Shown here: positions 7,230 through 13,353 of the stretch, one piece after another
Layout of the letters: each line of letters begins with the position of its first letter
Position numbering within the stretch: the stretch's first letter is position 1
Source of the DNA: an uncultured Clostridia bacterium
Lineage (GTDB): Bacteria; Bacillota; Clostridia; Oscillospirales; Ruminococcaceae
Length of the DNA: 13,964 nt
Direction of reading: 5' to 3'
Assembly: GCA_947631585.1 (NCBI GenBank)
Contig: CANRLY010000030.1
Coordinates: 1-13,964 of the forward strand
Made by a program: the position numbers and the translations under genes
The notes under the pieces: model-generated
The model's input: only the letters and a program-made list of their open reading frames with translations
What the model was told of the DNA's origin: nothing
Databases searched by the model: none

Positions 7230-8228
7230 ATGGCAGTAGAGATCATAAACGGTCAGTCTATACCGAATATGCCCTGGCAGGACAGACCTGAGGGCTGCAC
7301 CGACGTTGTTTGGAGATACAAGAACAATCCGGTGATCCCCAGAAACCTTATCCCTACATCTAACTCTATCTTCAACTCGGCGGTAGTTCCCTTTGAGGGA
7401 AAATTCGCAGGAGTGTTCCGCTGCGACGACAAGCAGAGAAATATGGAGCTTCATGTGGGATTCTCAGACGACGGCATCAACTGGAAGCTTGACCCCGAAA
7501 GGATACAGTTCGTTCAGGCTGACAAGGCGACTGAAGAGGTCAACAAGTGGGGCTACGGATACGACCCCAGAGTTTGCTGGATTGAGGACAGATACTACGT
7601 TACCTGGTGCAACGCTTACGACTGGAAACCTACCATCGGCGTGGGCTACACCTTTGACTTCAAGACTTTCTATCAGCTGGAAAACGCTTTCCTCCCGTTT
7701 AACAGGAACGGCGTTCTCTTCCCCAGAAAGATAAACGGCAAGTACCTGATGTTCTCCCGTCCCTCCGACTCCGGTCACACTCCGTTTGGCGATATGTACA
7801 TATCCCAGTCCCCCGATATGAAATACTGGGGCGAACACAGACACGTTATGGGACCGCTGAGAAGCTGGGAATCCAAAAAGATCGGCGCAGGTCCTATCCC
7901 CATCGAGACCAGCGAGGGCTGGCTGTGCTTCTACCACGGAGTTCTTGAAAGCTGCAACGGCTTTGTTTACAGCTTCTCCGCTTGCATTCTCGACAAGGAC
8001 GAGCCGTGGAAAGTCAAGTACCGCTGCGCTGAATACCTTATCAGCCCTCAGGAGATCTATGAGTGCGTAGGCGACGTTCAGAACGTTACATTCCCCTGCG
8101 CTACCCTCGTTGACAAGGACACCGGCAGGATCGCTATCTACTATGGCTGCGCAGATACAGTGGTAGGTCTGGCATTCTGCAAGATAGACGAAGTAGTTGA
8201 GTATGTAAAATCTCATTCCTCCGTCTGA
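7230..8228 (+). CDS. GH130-family mannoside phosphorylase (mannooligosaccharide phosphorylase-like)
   Basis: A 332-residue cytoplasmic enzyme of glycoside hydrolase family 130. These enzymes phosphorolyse beta-mannosides to alpha-mannose 1-phosphate by inversion with one catalytic Asp. The likely catalytic residue is Asp112 in the conserved GYDPRVCWIEDRYYVTW stretch. Other family features are FPRKINGKYLMFSRPSD (164-180), KKIGAGPIPI (216-225) and GWLCFYHGV (230-238), which in known structures help form the phosphate and sugar sites, and five-bladed propeller-like repeats. The ATG at 7230 is chosen because AAAGGTGG lies 8 bases upstream; a GTG at 7218 is a poorer start. It resembles subfamily 2 (R. 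albus RaMP2 type, acting on mannooligosaccharides) more than mannosylglucose phosphorylase, but the exact substrate is inference. It is monocistronic, with its own promoter and terminator and no transporter or mannosidase beside it. Confidence 0.9.
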   Translation: MAVEIINGQSIPNMPWQDRPEGCTDVVWRYKNNPVIPRNLIPTSNSIFNSAVVPFEGKFAGVFRCDDKQRNMELHVGFSDDGINWKLDPERIQFVQADKATEEVNKWGYGYDPRVCWIEDRYYVTWCNAYDWKPTIGVGYTFDFKTFYQLENAFLPFNRNGVLFPRKINGKYLMFSRPSDSGHTPFGDMYISQSPDMKYWGEHRHVMGPLRSWESKKIGAGPIPIETSEGWLCFYHGVLESCNGFVYSFSACILDKDEPWKVKYRCAEYLISPQEIYECVGDVQNVTFPCATLVDKDTGRIAIYYGCADTVVGLAFCKIDEVVEYVKSHSSV

Positions 8229-8244
8229 TAAAACCAACTGATCT

Positions 8245-8280
8245 TCCCCGTCCCGTTTCAAGGACGGGGATATTTGTTTT
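8245..8280 (+). terminator. Rho-independent terminator after the GH130 gene
   Basis: Arms TCCCCGTCC (8245-8253) and GGACGGGGA (8262-8270) form nine perfect pairs around loop CGTTTCAA and are followed by TATTTGTTTT. It lies 17 bases after the GH130 stop codon. Confidence 0.88.
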
Positions 8281-8299
8281 AAGAAAAATTTTCCCTCCA

Positions 8300-8325
8300 T
8301 GCAACATTCCTGCTTGTTTTACGTC
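8300..8325 (+). promoter_or_regulatory. Probable ECF-sigma-type promoter (autoregulatory)
   Basis: TGCAACATT (8300-8308) resembles the AAC-containing -35 of ECF promoters, and CGTC (8322-8325) matches a typical ECF -10. TGCAAC and CGTC are 16 bases apart, the spacing known for SigW-type promoters. It directly precedes the ECF sigma gene, so positive autoregulation is likely. No consensus sigma-A promoter is visible in the same interval. Confidence 0.58.
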
Positions 8326-8362
8326 TATATAAGTGAAAGATCTTTCGCTAAGGAGGAGCATT

Positions 8363-8923
8363 ATGAAAGACTCCGACATTATCAGACTGTATTTTGAACG
8401 CAGCGAGTCAGCCGTTGAAGAAACTTCCCAAAAGTACGGCGGACTCTGCTACAGCATTGCCTTTAACGTCCTGGCAAGCGACGAGGACGCCAACGAGTGC
8501 GTAAACGACGCTTATCTTGCCGCCTGGAACAGCATACCGCCGGAAAAACCCTCGTCACTGGGGGCGTTTCTGGGAAAGATAACAAGGCGGCTTTCTATAG
8601 ACAGGTGGAGAAGCAAACGCTCACAGAAACATGGCGGCGGTCAGGTGGACTCCGCCCTGGAAGAGCTGGAGCAGTGTATCCCTGACAGCGGCGGCGACCC
8701 TCAGCAGCAGGCGGAATACAAGGAACTGGTACAGGCTATAGGCAGGTTCGTGAAAGGGCTGAACAGTTCCCGGCAGAAAGTGTTCATATGCAGATACTGG
8801 TATCTGGACTCGATCAGCGACATCGCAGAAAGGACCGGCTTTTCTGAGACAAAAGTCAGAAGTATGCTCTTCAGAACAAGAAACAAGCTGCGTGAAATGT
8901 TATCAAAGGAGGGCTTTATATGA
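8363..8923 (+). CDS. ECF-type RNA polymerase sigma-70 factor
   Basis: A 186-residue alternative sigma factor with only regions 2 and 4. Region 2 (about 15-90) includes EDANECVNDAYLAAWNSIPP and the promoter-melting/-10 recognition stretch LGAFLGKITRRLSIDRWRSK. A variable linker (about 88-115) leads to region 4 (about 118-180), whose helix-turn-helix is SISDIAERTGFSETKVRSML followed by FRTRNKLREML. The start at 8363 is preferred over an upstream in-frame codon at 8333 because AGGAGG sits 6-7 bases before it. The stop overlaps the next start codon by 4 bases (ATGA), a classical sign of translational coupling to an anti-sigma factor. It probably responds to an envelope signal sensed by that partner; the signal cannot be read from the sequence. 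Confidence 0.95.
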   Translation: MKDSDIIRLYFERSESAVEETSQKYGGLCYSIAFNVLASDEDANECVNDAYLAAWNSIPPEKPSSLGAFLGKITRRLSIDRWRSKRSQKHGGGQVDSALEELEQCIPDSGGDPQQQAEYKELVQAIGRFVKGLNSSRQKVFICRYWYLDSISDIAERTGFSETKVRSMLFRTRNKLREMLSKEGFI

Positions 8924-9552
8924 AAAATTCAGATATTCTGGACGCCATAGGCGAAATAGACGACCAGTTGGTCTTAAACGCAAGAACTCCGCTGAAAAGG
9001 CGTTGGGCAATGCCTGTTGCAGGAGCAGCCGCCTGCATTATACTGGCGGTGGGGGTAGTCGGGCTTGGGGTGAGCCGCCCGTGGGAAACTTCCCAACCGC
9101 AGGAAGATGCAATTTCCCCGGCCGAGACGGAGATCGCCGTCTCTGAGGTCACTGACGAAAGCTGGGAGGATATAGCGACAATGCAGGTCGAAGCGGAATA
9201 CACTTTATACTATGTGGAGGACGGAAAGGTCTGCGCTGAGGACAGCCCTTTGACAGCCTTTGAGCCTGAGGAGGCGTTTTACGTCTGGTGCGAAAAAAAC
9301 GGCGTCAGCGATGTAAAGTTCATAAGCCTGCTTATAGAGGACAACTCCTCGGACGTTGTTCACGGCGACGGGGACTCCCAGTGGGTGGAACACACTGTCG
9401 GGGACAGGTTCGTCTGCCGGCTTACCGTCTCGAAAAAGCTGGAAGAATACTTCCTGCGCCCTGACGGAGAACTGCTGAAAGATTCCCTGGAACGCACCAT
9501 TGACAGCTTCGTTGACCTGGACTTTGAGCAGCTGATCTATGAGTACCAATAA
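8920..9552 (+). CDS. Membrane-anchored probable anti-sigma factor
   Basis: A 210-residue protein whose start overlaps the ECF sigma stop; its ribosome site AAGGAGGG (8906-8913) lies inside the sigma gene. A short cytoplasmic N-terminus (about 1-28, containing ILDAIGEIDDQLVLNA) precedes a single membrane helix (about 29-51) and an acidic extracytoplasmic domain of about 155 residues. The position, overlap and topology are those of ECF anti-sigma factors: the N-terminus would hold the sigma factor and the outer part would sense the signal. No zinc-binding anti-sigma HxxxCxxC motif is present, and I do not recognise the outer domain. The anti-sigma role is therefore inferred from context; it could instead be a sensor or target-type lipid-facing protein. 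Confidence 0.75.
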   Translation: MKNSDILDAIGEIDDQLVLNARTPLKRRWAMPVAGAAACIILAVGVVGLGVSRPWETSQPQEDAISPAETEIAVSEVTDESWEDIATMQVEAEYTLYYVEDGKVCAEDSPLTAFEPEEAFYVWCEKNGVSDVKFISLLIEDNSSDVVHGDGDSQWVEHTVGDRFVCRLTVSKKLEEYFLRPDGELLKDSLERTIDSFVDLDFEQLIYEYQ

Positions 9553-9586
9553 AAAAGCGCCTGTCCTGCGGGAAATCAGGACAGGC
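9551..9586 (-). terminator. Rho-independent terminator reading on the minus strand
   Basis: Perfect 10-bp arms GCCTGTCCTG (9559-9568 on plus) and CAGGACAGGC (9577-9586), loop of 8. On the minus strand the stem is followed by GC and then TTTTTT; on the plus strand it is followed by AATATAA, so it faces left. It would end a minus-strand transcript for which no gene is otherwise annotated. Confidence 0.65.
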
Positions 9587-9640
9587 AATATAAGGGGGCA
9601 AGAACTAAACCTCCCGGTTTTAGCTCTTCCACCTATAACA
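9551..9640 (-). ncRNA. Candidate structured small RNA on the minus strand
   Basis: Read on the minus strand, a long imperfect hairpin (9637 to 9589, about 20 pairs, tetraloop GGGA) is followed three bases later by a perfect 10-bp terminator hairpin and a run of six T. An A·C mismatch on the plus strand (9604/9624) becomes a U·G wobble on the minus strand, which favours the minus strand as the transcribed one. No convincing open reading frame occupies this strand here. The 3' end would overlap the stop codon of the anti-sigma gene. I see no consensus minus-strand promoter, so the 5' end is uncertain and may lie well upstream (up to about 9800). Alternatively, both hairpins could be 3' UTR structure of the sigma/anti-sigma mRNA. 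Confidence 0.4.
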
Positions 9641-9745
9641 CTTTCTTAAAAGGCGAAATGTAACAGTTTCTGAGAAAAAATTTTTTAAAAATCGGTTTTT
9701 CTGCCTTTTGCACAAAAATATGCGCTTAAATTTGTACAAAGCGCC

Positions 9746-9785
9746 AACGCTCCGCTCTGATATTTCAGGGCGGGGCGTTTTAATA
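9746..9785 (+). terminator. Rho-independent terminator after the sigma/anti-sigma operon
   Basis: A 15-bp stem joins 9746-9760 (AACGCTCCGCTCTGA) to 9765-9779, with two G·U pairs that form only on the plus-strand transcript, loop TATT, then TTTAATATTT. It lies about 195 bases after the anti-sigma stop, so that mRNA would carry an unusually long 3' tail. Confidence 0.8.
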
Positions 9786-9793
9786 TTTCTCTA

Positions 9794-9822
9794 TTGACAA
9801 ATATCTGGAAATTGTTTATAAT
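9794..9822 (+). promoter_or_regulatory. Consensus sigma-A promoter of the flavin-reductase-like gene
   Basis: TTGACA (9794-9799) and TATAAT (9817-9822) are both perfect and are separated by 17 bases. The leader to the ATG at 9885 would be about 55 bases. The rest of the 9553-9884 interval holds the hairpins and terminator listed separately and no gene. Confidence 0.85.
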
Positions 9823-9884
9823 ATCAGTAACAAAATAAATTTTTATGCCGGAAAGCCACGGCTTTATGAAACGGAGGTATTTTT

Positions 9885-10445
9885 ATGAAAAAACAGATCA
9901 GCACAACAGAAGCTATTTTCCCGATGCCGGTGCTTTTGATAGCAACTTTCAACGAGGACGGCACGGTGGACGTTATGAACGCCGCATGGGGAACTATGCT
10001 CTCCAGGGACATGGTAGCTCTGAATCTTACCGAGAGCCACAAGACGGTGGAGAACATCAAGGCGAGAAAAGGATTCGTTATCCACATTGCCGATGAAAAG
10101 CACGTTGTGGAAGCAGACCATTTCGGAATTGTCAGCGGCAGGAACGACAAGGAGAAATTTGCAAAAAGCGGCATGACCTTTACCAAGGCGGCGAATGTTG
10201 ACGCACCTGTCATAAACGAACTGCCCATCGCTGTGGAGTGCGAATTTGTGGAGTATCAGGGCGGAAGCAGAGGTATCGGCGTTATCGGAAAGGTGGCGGC
10301 GGTCTATGCGGAAGAGGAGCTGCTCAAGGACGGAAAACCGGATATAGACGCTCTGGGAGCAATCGCTTTTGACCCTTACACTCACGGATACTACAAGGTC
10401 TCCGGCAGGGTGGGAGAAGCGTTCAAGGACGGTACCAAGCTCTGA
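9885..10445 (+). CDS. Flavin reductase-like domain protein (flavoredoxin type)
   Basis: A 186-residue cytoplasmic protein of the FMN-binding split-barrel flavin reductase/flavoredoxin family. Its start, ISTTEAIFPMPVLLIATFNEDGTVDVMNAAWGT, is the typical opening, in which the second strand contacts FMN. The middle LNLTESHKTVENIKARKGFVIHIAD (47-70) is the usual SHKT region contacting flavin, followed by KFAKSGMTF (91-99) and LPIAVECEFV (113-122). Members pass electrons between flavins and partner proteins; the partner is unknown here. GGAGG lies 8 bases before the ATG, and the promoter is strong. The downstream gene follows after 65 bases with no clear terminator, so read-through into it is possible. 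Confidence 0.9.
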   Translation: MKKQISTTEAIFPMPVLLIATFNEDGTVDVMNAAWGTMLSRDMVALNLTESHKTVENIKARKGFVIHIADEKHVVEADHFGIVSGRNDKEKFAKSGMTFTKAANVDAPVINELPIAVECEFVEYQGGSRGIGVIGKVAAVYAEEELLKDGKPDIDALGAIAFDPYTHGYYKVSGRVGEAFKDGTKL

Positions 10446-10510
10446 GAAGATAAAAAGCCGGAGGGGTAAGTTTCGGCGAAAGGTATTAATTTTAGCAGTG
10501 AGGTTTACTT

Positions 10511-11185
10511 ATGGAAAATGCAGTAAACAGCAAAAAGAAAAAGGTTTTTATCATTTTGGGGTGTATCGTCGGAGTGATAGCGGCGCTGGTGTTTGTAGCG
10601 CTTCTCATTAATATAGAAAAGCTGGAGAATGTCACCATTATACAGGACGAAGCTAGCAATTACAGTTATGTTTTAAAAAATCATCTGAGCAAGACAGATG
10701 ACGTGGGGCTCGATATCAGGTTTCCTTCACTGTATTATTATTCGGATTCTGTTGTCAGACTGGATTTTTTTGCCGGTGAGCATAAATATCTAGGATATGA
10801 AGATGAAATTCACTTATATGATATTAAAAATCTTAATGTTCGTATGAAAATAAGCGACAACTGTTCTGTTATAAAAGACAGCAGTTTTTACACCAACGGC
10901 GGAGAGGACAAATACGATTTTGACCATAATTATCATTGTATGGACGGCATGTACAAAATTATTTACGACCATGACTATTACAATGATCTCGGCGAATCGG
11001 AACTGCTCTTGCAGTCGTACAACGATTATCTTGACGGCACGATCCTTTTGACAGGCGTAGACGGCGACATTAATATCAGCTGTGACGTCTCATACGATCT
11101 TGTTGGCAAAGGTTCAAGTTCGCTGAATGAATTCCACATTCGTCACCAGAAAGTCGATTTTACCATCAAAGCCCCGGAGGAATAA
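10511..11185 (+). CDS. Unknown single-pass membrane-anchored protein
   Basis: I do not recognise a family. The 224-residue product has a basic N-terminus (KKKK at 8-11), one membrane helix (about 12-34) and an exported domain of about 190 residues rich in Asp and Tyr, with predicted beta-type stretches such as YSYVLKNHL, IRFPSLYYY and GTILLTGVDGDINISCDVSY. This topology suits a surface or periplasm-like accessory protein. The ribosome site is weak (AGTGAGG upstream of 10511). It may be read from the flavin reductase promoter. It is followed 49 bases later by another membrane protein gene. The gene is visibly more AT-rich than those before 10445, a possible sign of separate origin. Confidence 0.75.
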   Translation: MENAVNSKKKKVFIILGCIVGVIAALVFVALLINIEKLENVTIIQDEASNYSYVLKNHLSKTDDVGLDIRFPSLYYYSDSVVRLDFFAGEHKYLGYEDEIHLYDIKNLNVRMKISDNCSVIKDSSFYTNGGEDKYDFDHNYHCMDGMYKIIYDHDYYNDLGESELLLQSYNDYLDGTILLTGVDGDINISCDVSYDLVGKGSSSLNEFHIRHQKVDFTIKAPEE

Positions 11186-11234
11186 ATTTTATTTGATATG
11201 ATTTGATGAAATTGCAAAAGAAAGGTTGGTTATT

Positions 11235-11822
11235 ATGAAAATTTCAAAATTTGTGACTGATCAAGAGTTTGCAAAAAAGGCGTTAAAGATCTGTCTGATA
11301 GTATTTGCGGTAAGTCTTTTGATACCCGTGATAGTTTGCGGGATAAATTACGGCTGGTTATCCGACCCTGACTACGAGCCTACCGGAGAGGGCAGGTTTA
11401 TGGCGATAGATGTTTTGGTAGGGTCTATTGCTGATTTTCCTGTTCTTGCCGCAGTTATATCAGCTTGTATAATAATAAAGCTTATTGATTACCGGATGAC
11501 CTTTCAAAACAAGAGCAGCAGGACATTCAACATACTGGGGCTGGCAGCTTTACCGTTATGGACTGCATTTGCCGCCGCAGTATTCCTGCTTATGAGCTAC
11601 CTGGTCGCCGGAGCTCTTGCCACTTTGATAACTGATGTAATATTTGCTTCCTTATCGCTGAAGTATTACATCGTTGAAAATGTATGCTTATGCATATTTA
11701 TCCCTATATTATGCGTTATACCGACTCTTTGCATTTTGGTATACTCGATCGTTTCAGACGTGGCAGGACTGAAAACGACGGCAGCATTGAAAACCGCTCC
11801 GGCTGACCTACAGCAGGAATGA
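11235..11822 (+). CDS. Unknown multi-pass membrane protein
   Basis: I do not recognise a family. The 195-residue product has about four or five membrane segments (roughly 16-38, 64-85, 97-120, possibly 122-140, and 147-173), a loop with GWLSDPDYEPTGEGRF after the first, and a short cytoplasmic tail. The ATG at 11235 is chosen because AAAGG lies 9 bases upstream; the longer frame opens with TTG at 11226, inside the ribosome-site region. It follows the unknown membrane-anchored gene at the same strand and is closed by the hairpin at 11876. The two may form a small operon, but nothing shows a function. Confidence 0.75.
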   Translation: MKISKFVTDQEFAKKALKICLIVFAVSLLIPVIVCGINYGWLSDPDYEPTGEGRFMAIDVLVGSIADFPVLAAVISACIIIKLIDYRMTFQNKSSRTFNILGLAALPLWTAFAAAVFLLMSYLVAGALATLITDVIFASLSLKYYIVENVCLCIFIPILCVIPTLCILVYSIVSDVAGLKTTAALKTAPADLQQE

Positions 11823-11875
11823 CTTTCGGCAGGACTGAACACTGACACTCACAAATTAACCCAATTACCCAAATT

Positions 11876-11905
11876 ACCCCCTGAGTCAGGCACTCAGGGG
11901 GTTTT
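11876..11905. terminator. Rho-independent terminator, probably shared by convergent genes
   Basis: Perfect 11-bp arms ACCCCCTGAGT (11876-11886) and ACTCAGGGGGT (11892-11902), loop CAGGC. The stem ends in GGGGGTTTT on the plus strand. On the minus strand the tail is a weaker AATTT, so plus-strand use is more certain. It lies between the convergent genes ending at 11822 and 11952. Confidence 0.85.
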
Positions 11906-11951
11906 ACGTTGGGGGGATTCGGCTATGAGCTGAGAGAGCATTTGTTTTTGT

Positions 11952-12593
11952 CTACTCCTGATTTTGAGAAGCACGGGCGGCTCGGTTTTTCTCTATCCTT
12001 TGGTGTTCGGCTTCACGTTCAGCTTTGTGCTTTAACGTTTTTAAGTAGTTTAACAGAAACGCAAGCAAAATAAAAGCTACCATACATATCATAAACATTA
12101 TGTAGCCTGAGCCACGCTTAATAACAGTAAGGTTTGCTCCCTCAATCTTTTTAAGCCCTGAAACGGCAGCAGTCATAAGTACCATACTTGCCACCGAAAA
12201 TACCAGTGTTATCTTTCCGAAACCTTTAACTGCAAAAACCGCTGTGACAAAGAAGCAGAATATTCCTGTATACAGGAGTACGCCGCTAACATCCATGAAC
12301 TCATGTATCAATTCCTCATCGCTTTCAACAAATATCCCTACATCATAAAAATCACTCATCCATACAGGGCGTATTTTGCCGAGCGGCATTAAAAATACAG
12401 CTATCAATGTCAATATAGTCAAGCAAGCCATTACTACATTAACAAACTTTATGGCTATATCATGGTCAAGTGATATTCCTTTGAAAACATTGCCGACAGA
12501 AGCTGTCGTTGCTTCTGCCCCCACCTGTGCTCCGCAGCCGGGGCAGAATTTGTTATCATCTGCTATTTGTTTTCCACAGTGTTTACAATACAT
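11952..12593 (-). CDS. Zinc-ribbon membrane protein of unknown function
   Basis: A 213-residue protein beginning with a cytoplasmic zinc ribbon, MYCKHCGKQIADDNKFCPGCG, in which Cys3, Cys6, Cys17 and Cys20 form the two CxxC knuckles. Four likely membrane helices follow at about 49-70, 103-123, 127-147 and 162-184. A charged tail rich in Lys, Arg and Glu (185-213) ends the protein. Such zinc-ribbon membrane proteins are common in Firmicutes and mostly uncharacterised; the ribbon is a probable protein-contact module. GGAGG precedes the start. It lies 24 bases after the lipoprotein gene in the same direction, so the two are very likely one operon. Confidence 0.85.
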   Translation of the reverse strand: MYCKHCGKQIADDNKFCPGCGAQVGAEATTASVGNVFKGISLDHDIAIKFVNVVMACLTILTLIAVFLMPLGKIRPVWMSDFYDVGIFVESDEELIHEFMDVSGVLLYTGIFCFFVTAVFAVKGFGKITLVFSVASMVLMTAAVSGLKKIEGANLTVIKRGSGYIMFMICMVAFILLAFLLNYLKTLKHKAEREAEHQRIEKNRAARASQNQE

Positions 12594-12617
12594 AATTAAA
12601 CCTCCATATAATCAGAC

Positions 12618-13241
12618 TTACCACAAAAATTCAACATCGCCGATCGTTATTGAGTACTCATTTCCATCGGTAATACATTCAAGGTCAGCTTCAATATAAC
12701 GTCCGTTATTCAAAGTAAATGTATAAGAATATGCTTTATATTGCTCAAATTCATATATCTCACTTTCTAATATTTCTATATCAGACAAGATCTGATCAGA
12801 CCAATTATAGCGGCTGAGCTCCTGAAATTCCTGAGAACATTCTTCAAAGTATTCGGTTTCAAGGTATTCGGCGAAATCCTCATCATCGACACCGGCATCT
12901 TTACCAAATTGCTTTAAGAAGTCGGTATTAGCCAATTCAATGTATTTATCGTAATCTTTATATATAATGGTATTCATCGCTTCCATTGCAAGCTGCTTTA
13001 CAACTTCTTCATCTTCAAAGTCGGGGAGTGATGGTTCTTCCGGTATTTCGGGTTGCTCGGGTTGTTCGGGCTGTTCCGTTACGGTCGGCTGAGAGGTTTC
13101 GGACTGAGTTGTTTTGACTTTCCACGTTGTATCGGCTTCTTTATCCCGCACTAAAGAACCGGCATCGCTTTCGTCATTACAGCCGCTCAAAGCAGTTGCA
13201 GCCATAAGAAACGCCATTATTACAGTTACTAATTTTTTCAT
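12618..13241 (-). CDS. Unknown lipoprotein with proline/glutamate-rich linker
   Basis: A 207-residue predicted lipoprotein: signal peptide MKKLVTVIMAFLMAATALSGC with lipobox cysteine Cys21, then a low-complexity linker (about 45-72, with PEQPEQPEIPEEP) and a C-terminal acidic domain (about 75-207). The domain contains long helical stretches and a terminal beta region (YSYTFTLNNGRYIEADLEC), somewhat like small NTF2-type domains, but I cannot assign it. The start at 13241 is chosen over the frame opening at 13271 because AAAGGAGGTC lies just upstream and the signal peptide then begins properly. It has a perfect consensus promoter overlapped by CTATAG motifs, and it leads the operon with the zinc-ribbon gene. 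Confidence 0.85.
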   Translation of the reverse strand: MKKLVTVIMAFLMAATALSGCNDESDAGSLVRDKEADTTWKVKTTQSETSQPTVTEQPEQPEQPEIPEEPSLPDFEDEEVVKQLAMEAMNTIIYKDYDKYIELANTDFLKQFGKDAGVDDEDFAEYLETEYFEECSQEFQELSRYNWSDQILSDIEILESEIYEFEQYKAYSYTFTLNNGRYIEADLECITDGNEYSITIGDVEFLW

Positions 13242-13262
13242 AATACGACCTCCTTTGATATT

Positions 13263-13291
13263 ATTATACAACTATAGTTTATGTTTGTCAA
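13263..13291 (-). promoter_or_regulatory. Consensus promoter of the lipoprotein/zinc-ribbon operon
   Basis: On the minus strand TTGACA (13291-13286) and TATAAT (13268-13263) are both perfect with a 17-base spacer. The 10-bp palindrome AACTATAGTT lies inside the spacer and another CTATAG lies just upstream of the -35, so a protein bound there would be expected to block the promoter. Confidence 0.85.
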
Positions 13292-13343
13292 TATCTATAG
13301 ATGATTTTTTATTTCTATAGTATGGGTTATACTATATCTATAG
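13270..13343. promoter_or_regulatory. Array of four CTATAG operator-like sites
   Basis: The self-complementary hexamer CTATAG occurs at 13272, 13295, 13315 and 13338, with spacings of 23, 20 and 23 bases, all inside the 112-bp region between the divergent lipoprotein and Xre genes. The first two extend to 10-bp palindromes (AACTATAGTT, ATCTATAGAT). An additional inverted repeat, TATAGTAT-GGGTT-ATACTATA (13316-13336), overlaps the third site and a possible -10 (TATACT, 13328-13333) for the Xre gene. The arrangement is what one expects of a regulator controlling itself and the divergent operon. The binding protein is inferred to be the adjacent Xre protein. Confidence 0.6.
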
Positions 13344-13353
13344 AGGTGAGGTC

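Noticed and set aside
7464..8300. Long minus-strand open frame of 278 codons
   Set aside because: It is antisense to the GH130 gene, lacks a ribosome site and crosses the GH130 terminator; it is a by-product of codon bias.
9785..9884. Riboswitch (for example FMN) in the leader of the flavin-reductase gene
   Set aside because: The leader is only about 55 bases, without the conserved FMN motifs or a terminator/antiterminator pair.
9864..10385. Minus-strand open frame of 173 codons
   Set aside because: It lies opposite the flavin-reductase gene, which has clear family motifs, a ribosome site and a promoter.
11186..11220. Direct repeat ATTTGAT-ATG-ATTTGAT
   Set aside because: Two seven-base copies in AT-rich spacer DNA can arise by chance and match no known site.
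11855..11880. Three tandem AATTACCC-like units before the terminator
   Set aside because: The units are short and imperfect (AATTAACCC, AATTACCC, AATTACCCC) and too few to call a repeat array.
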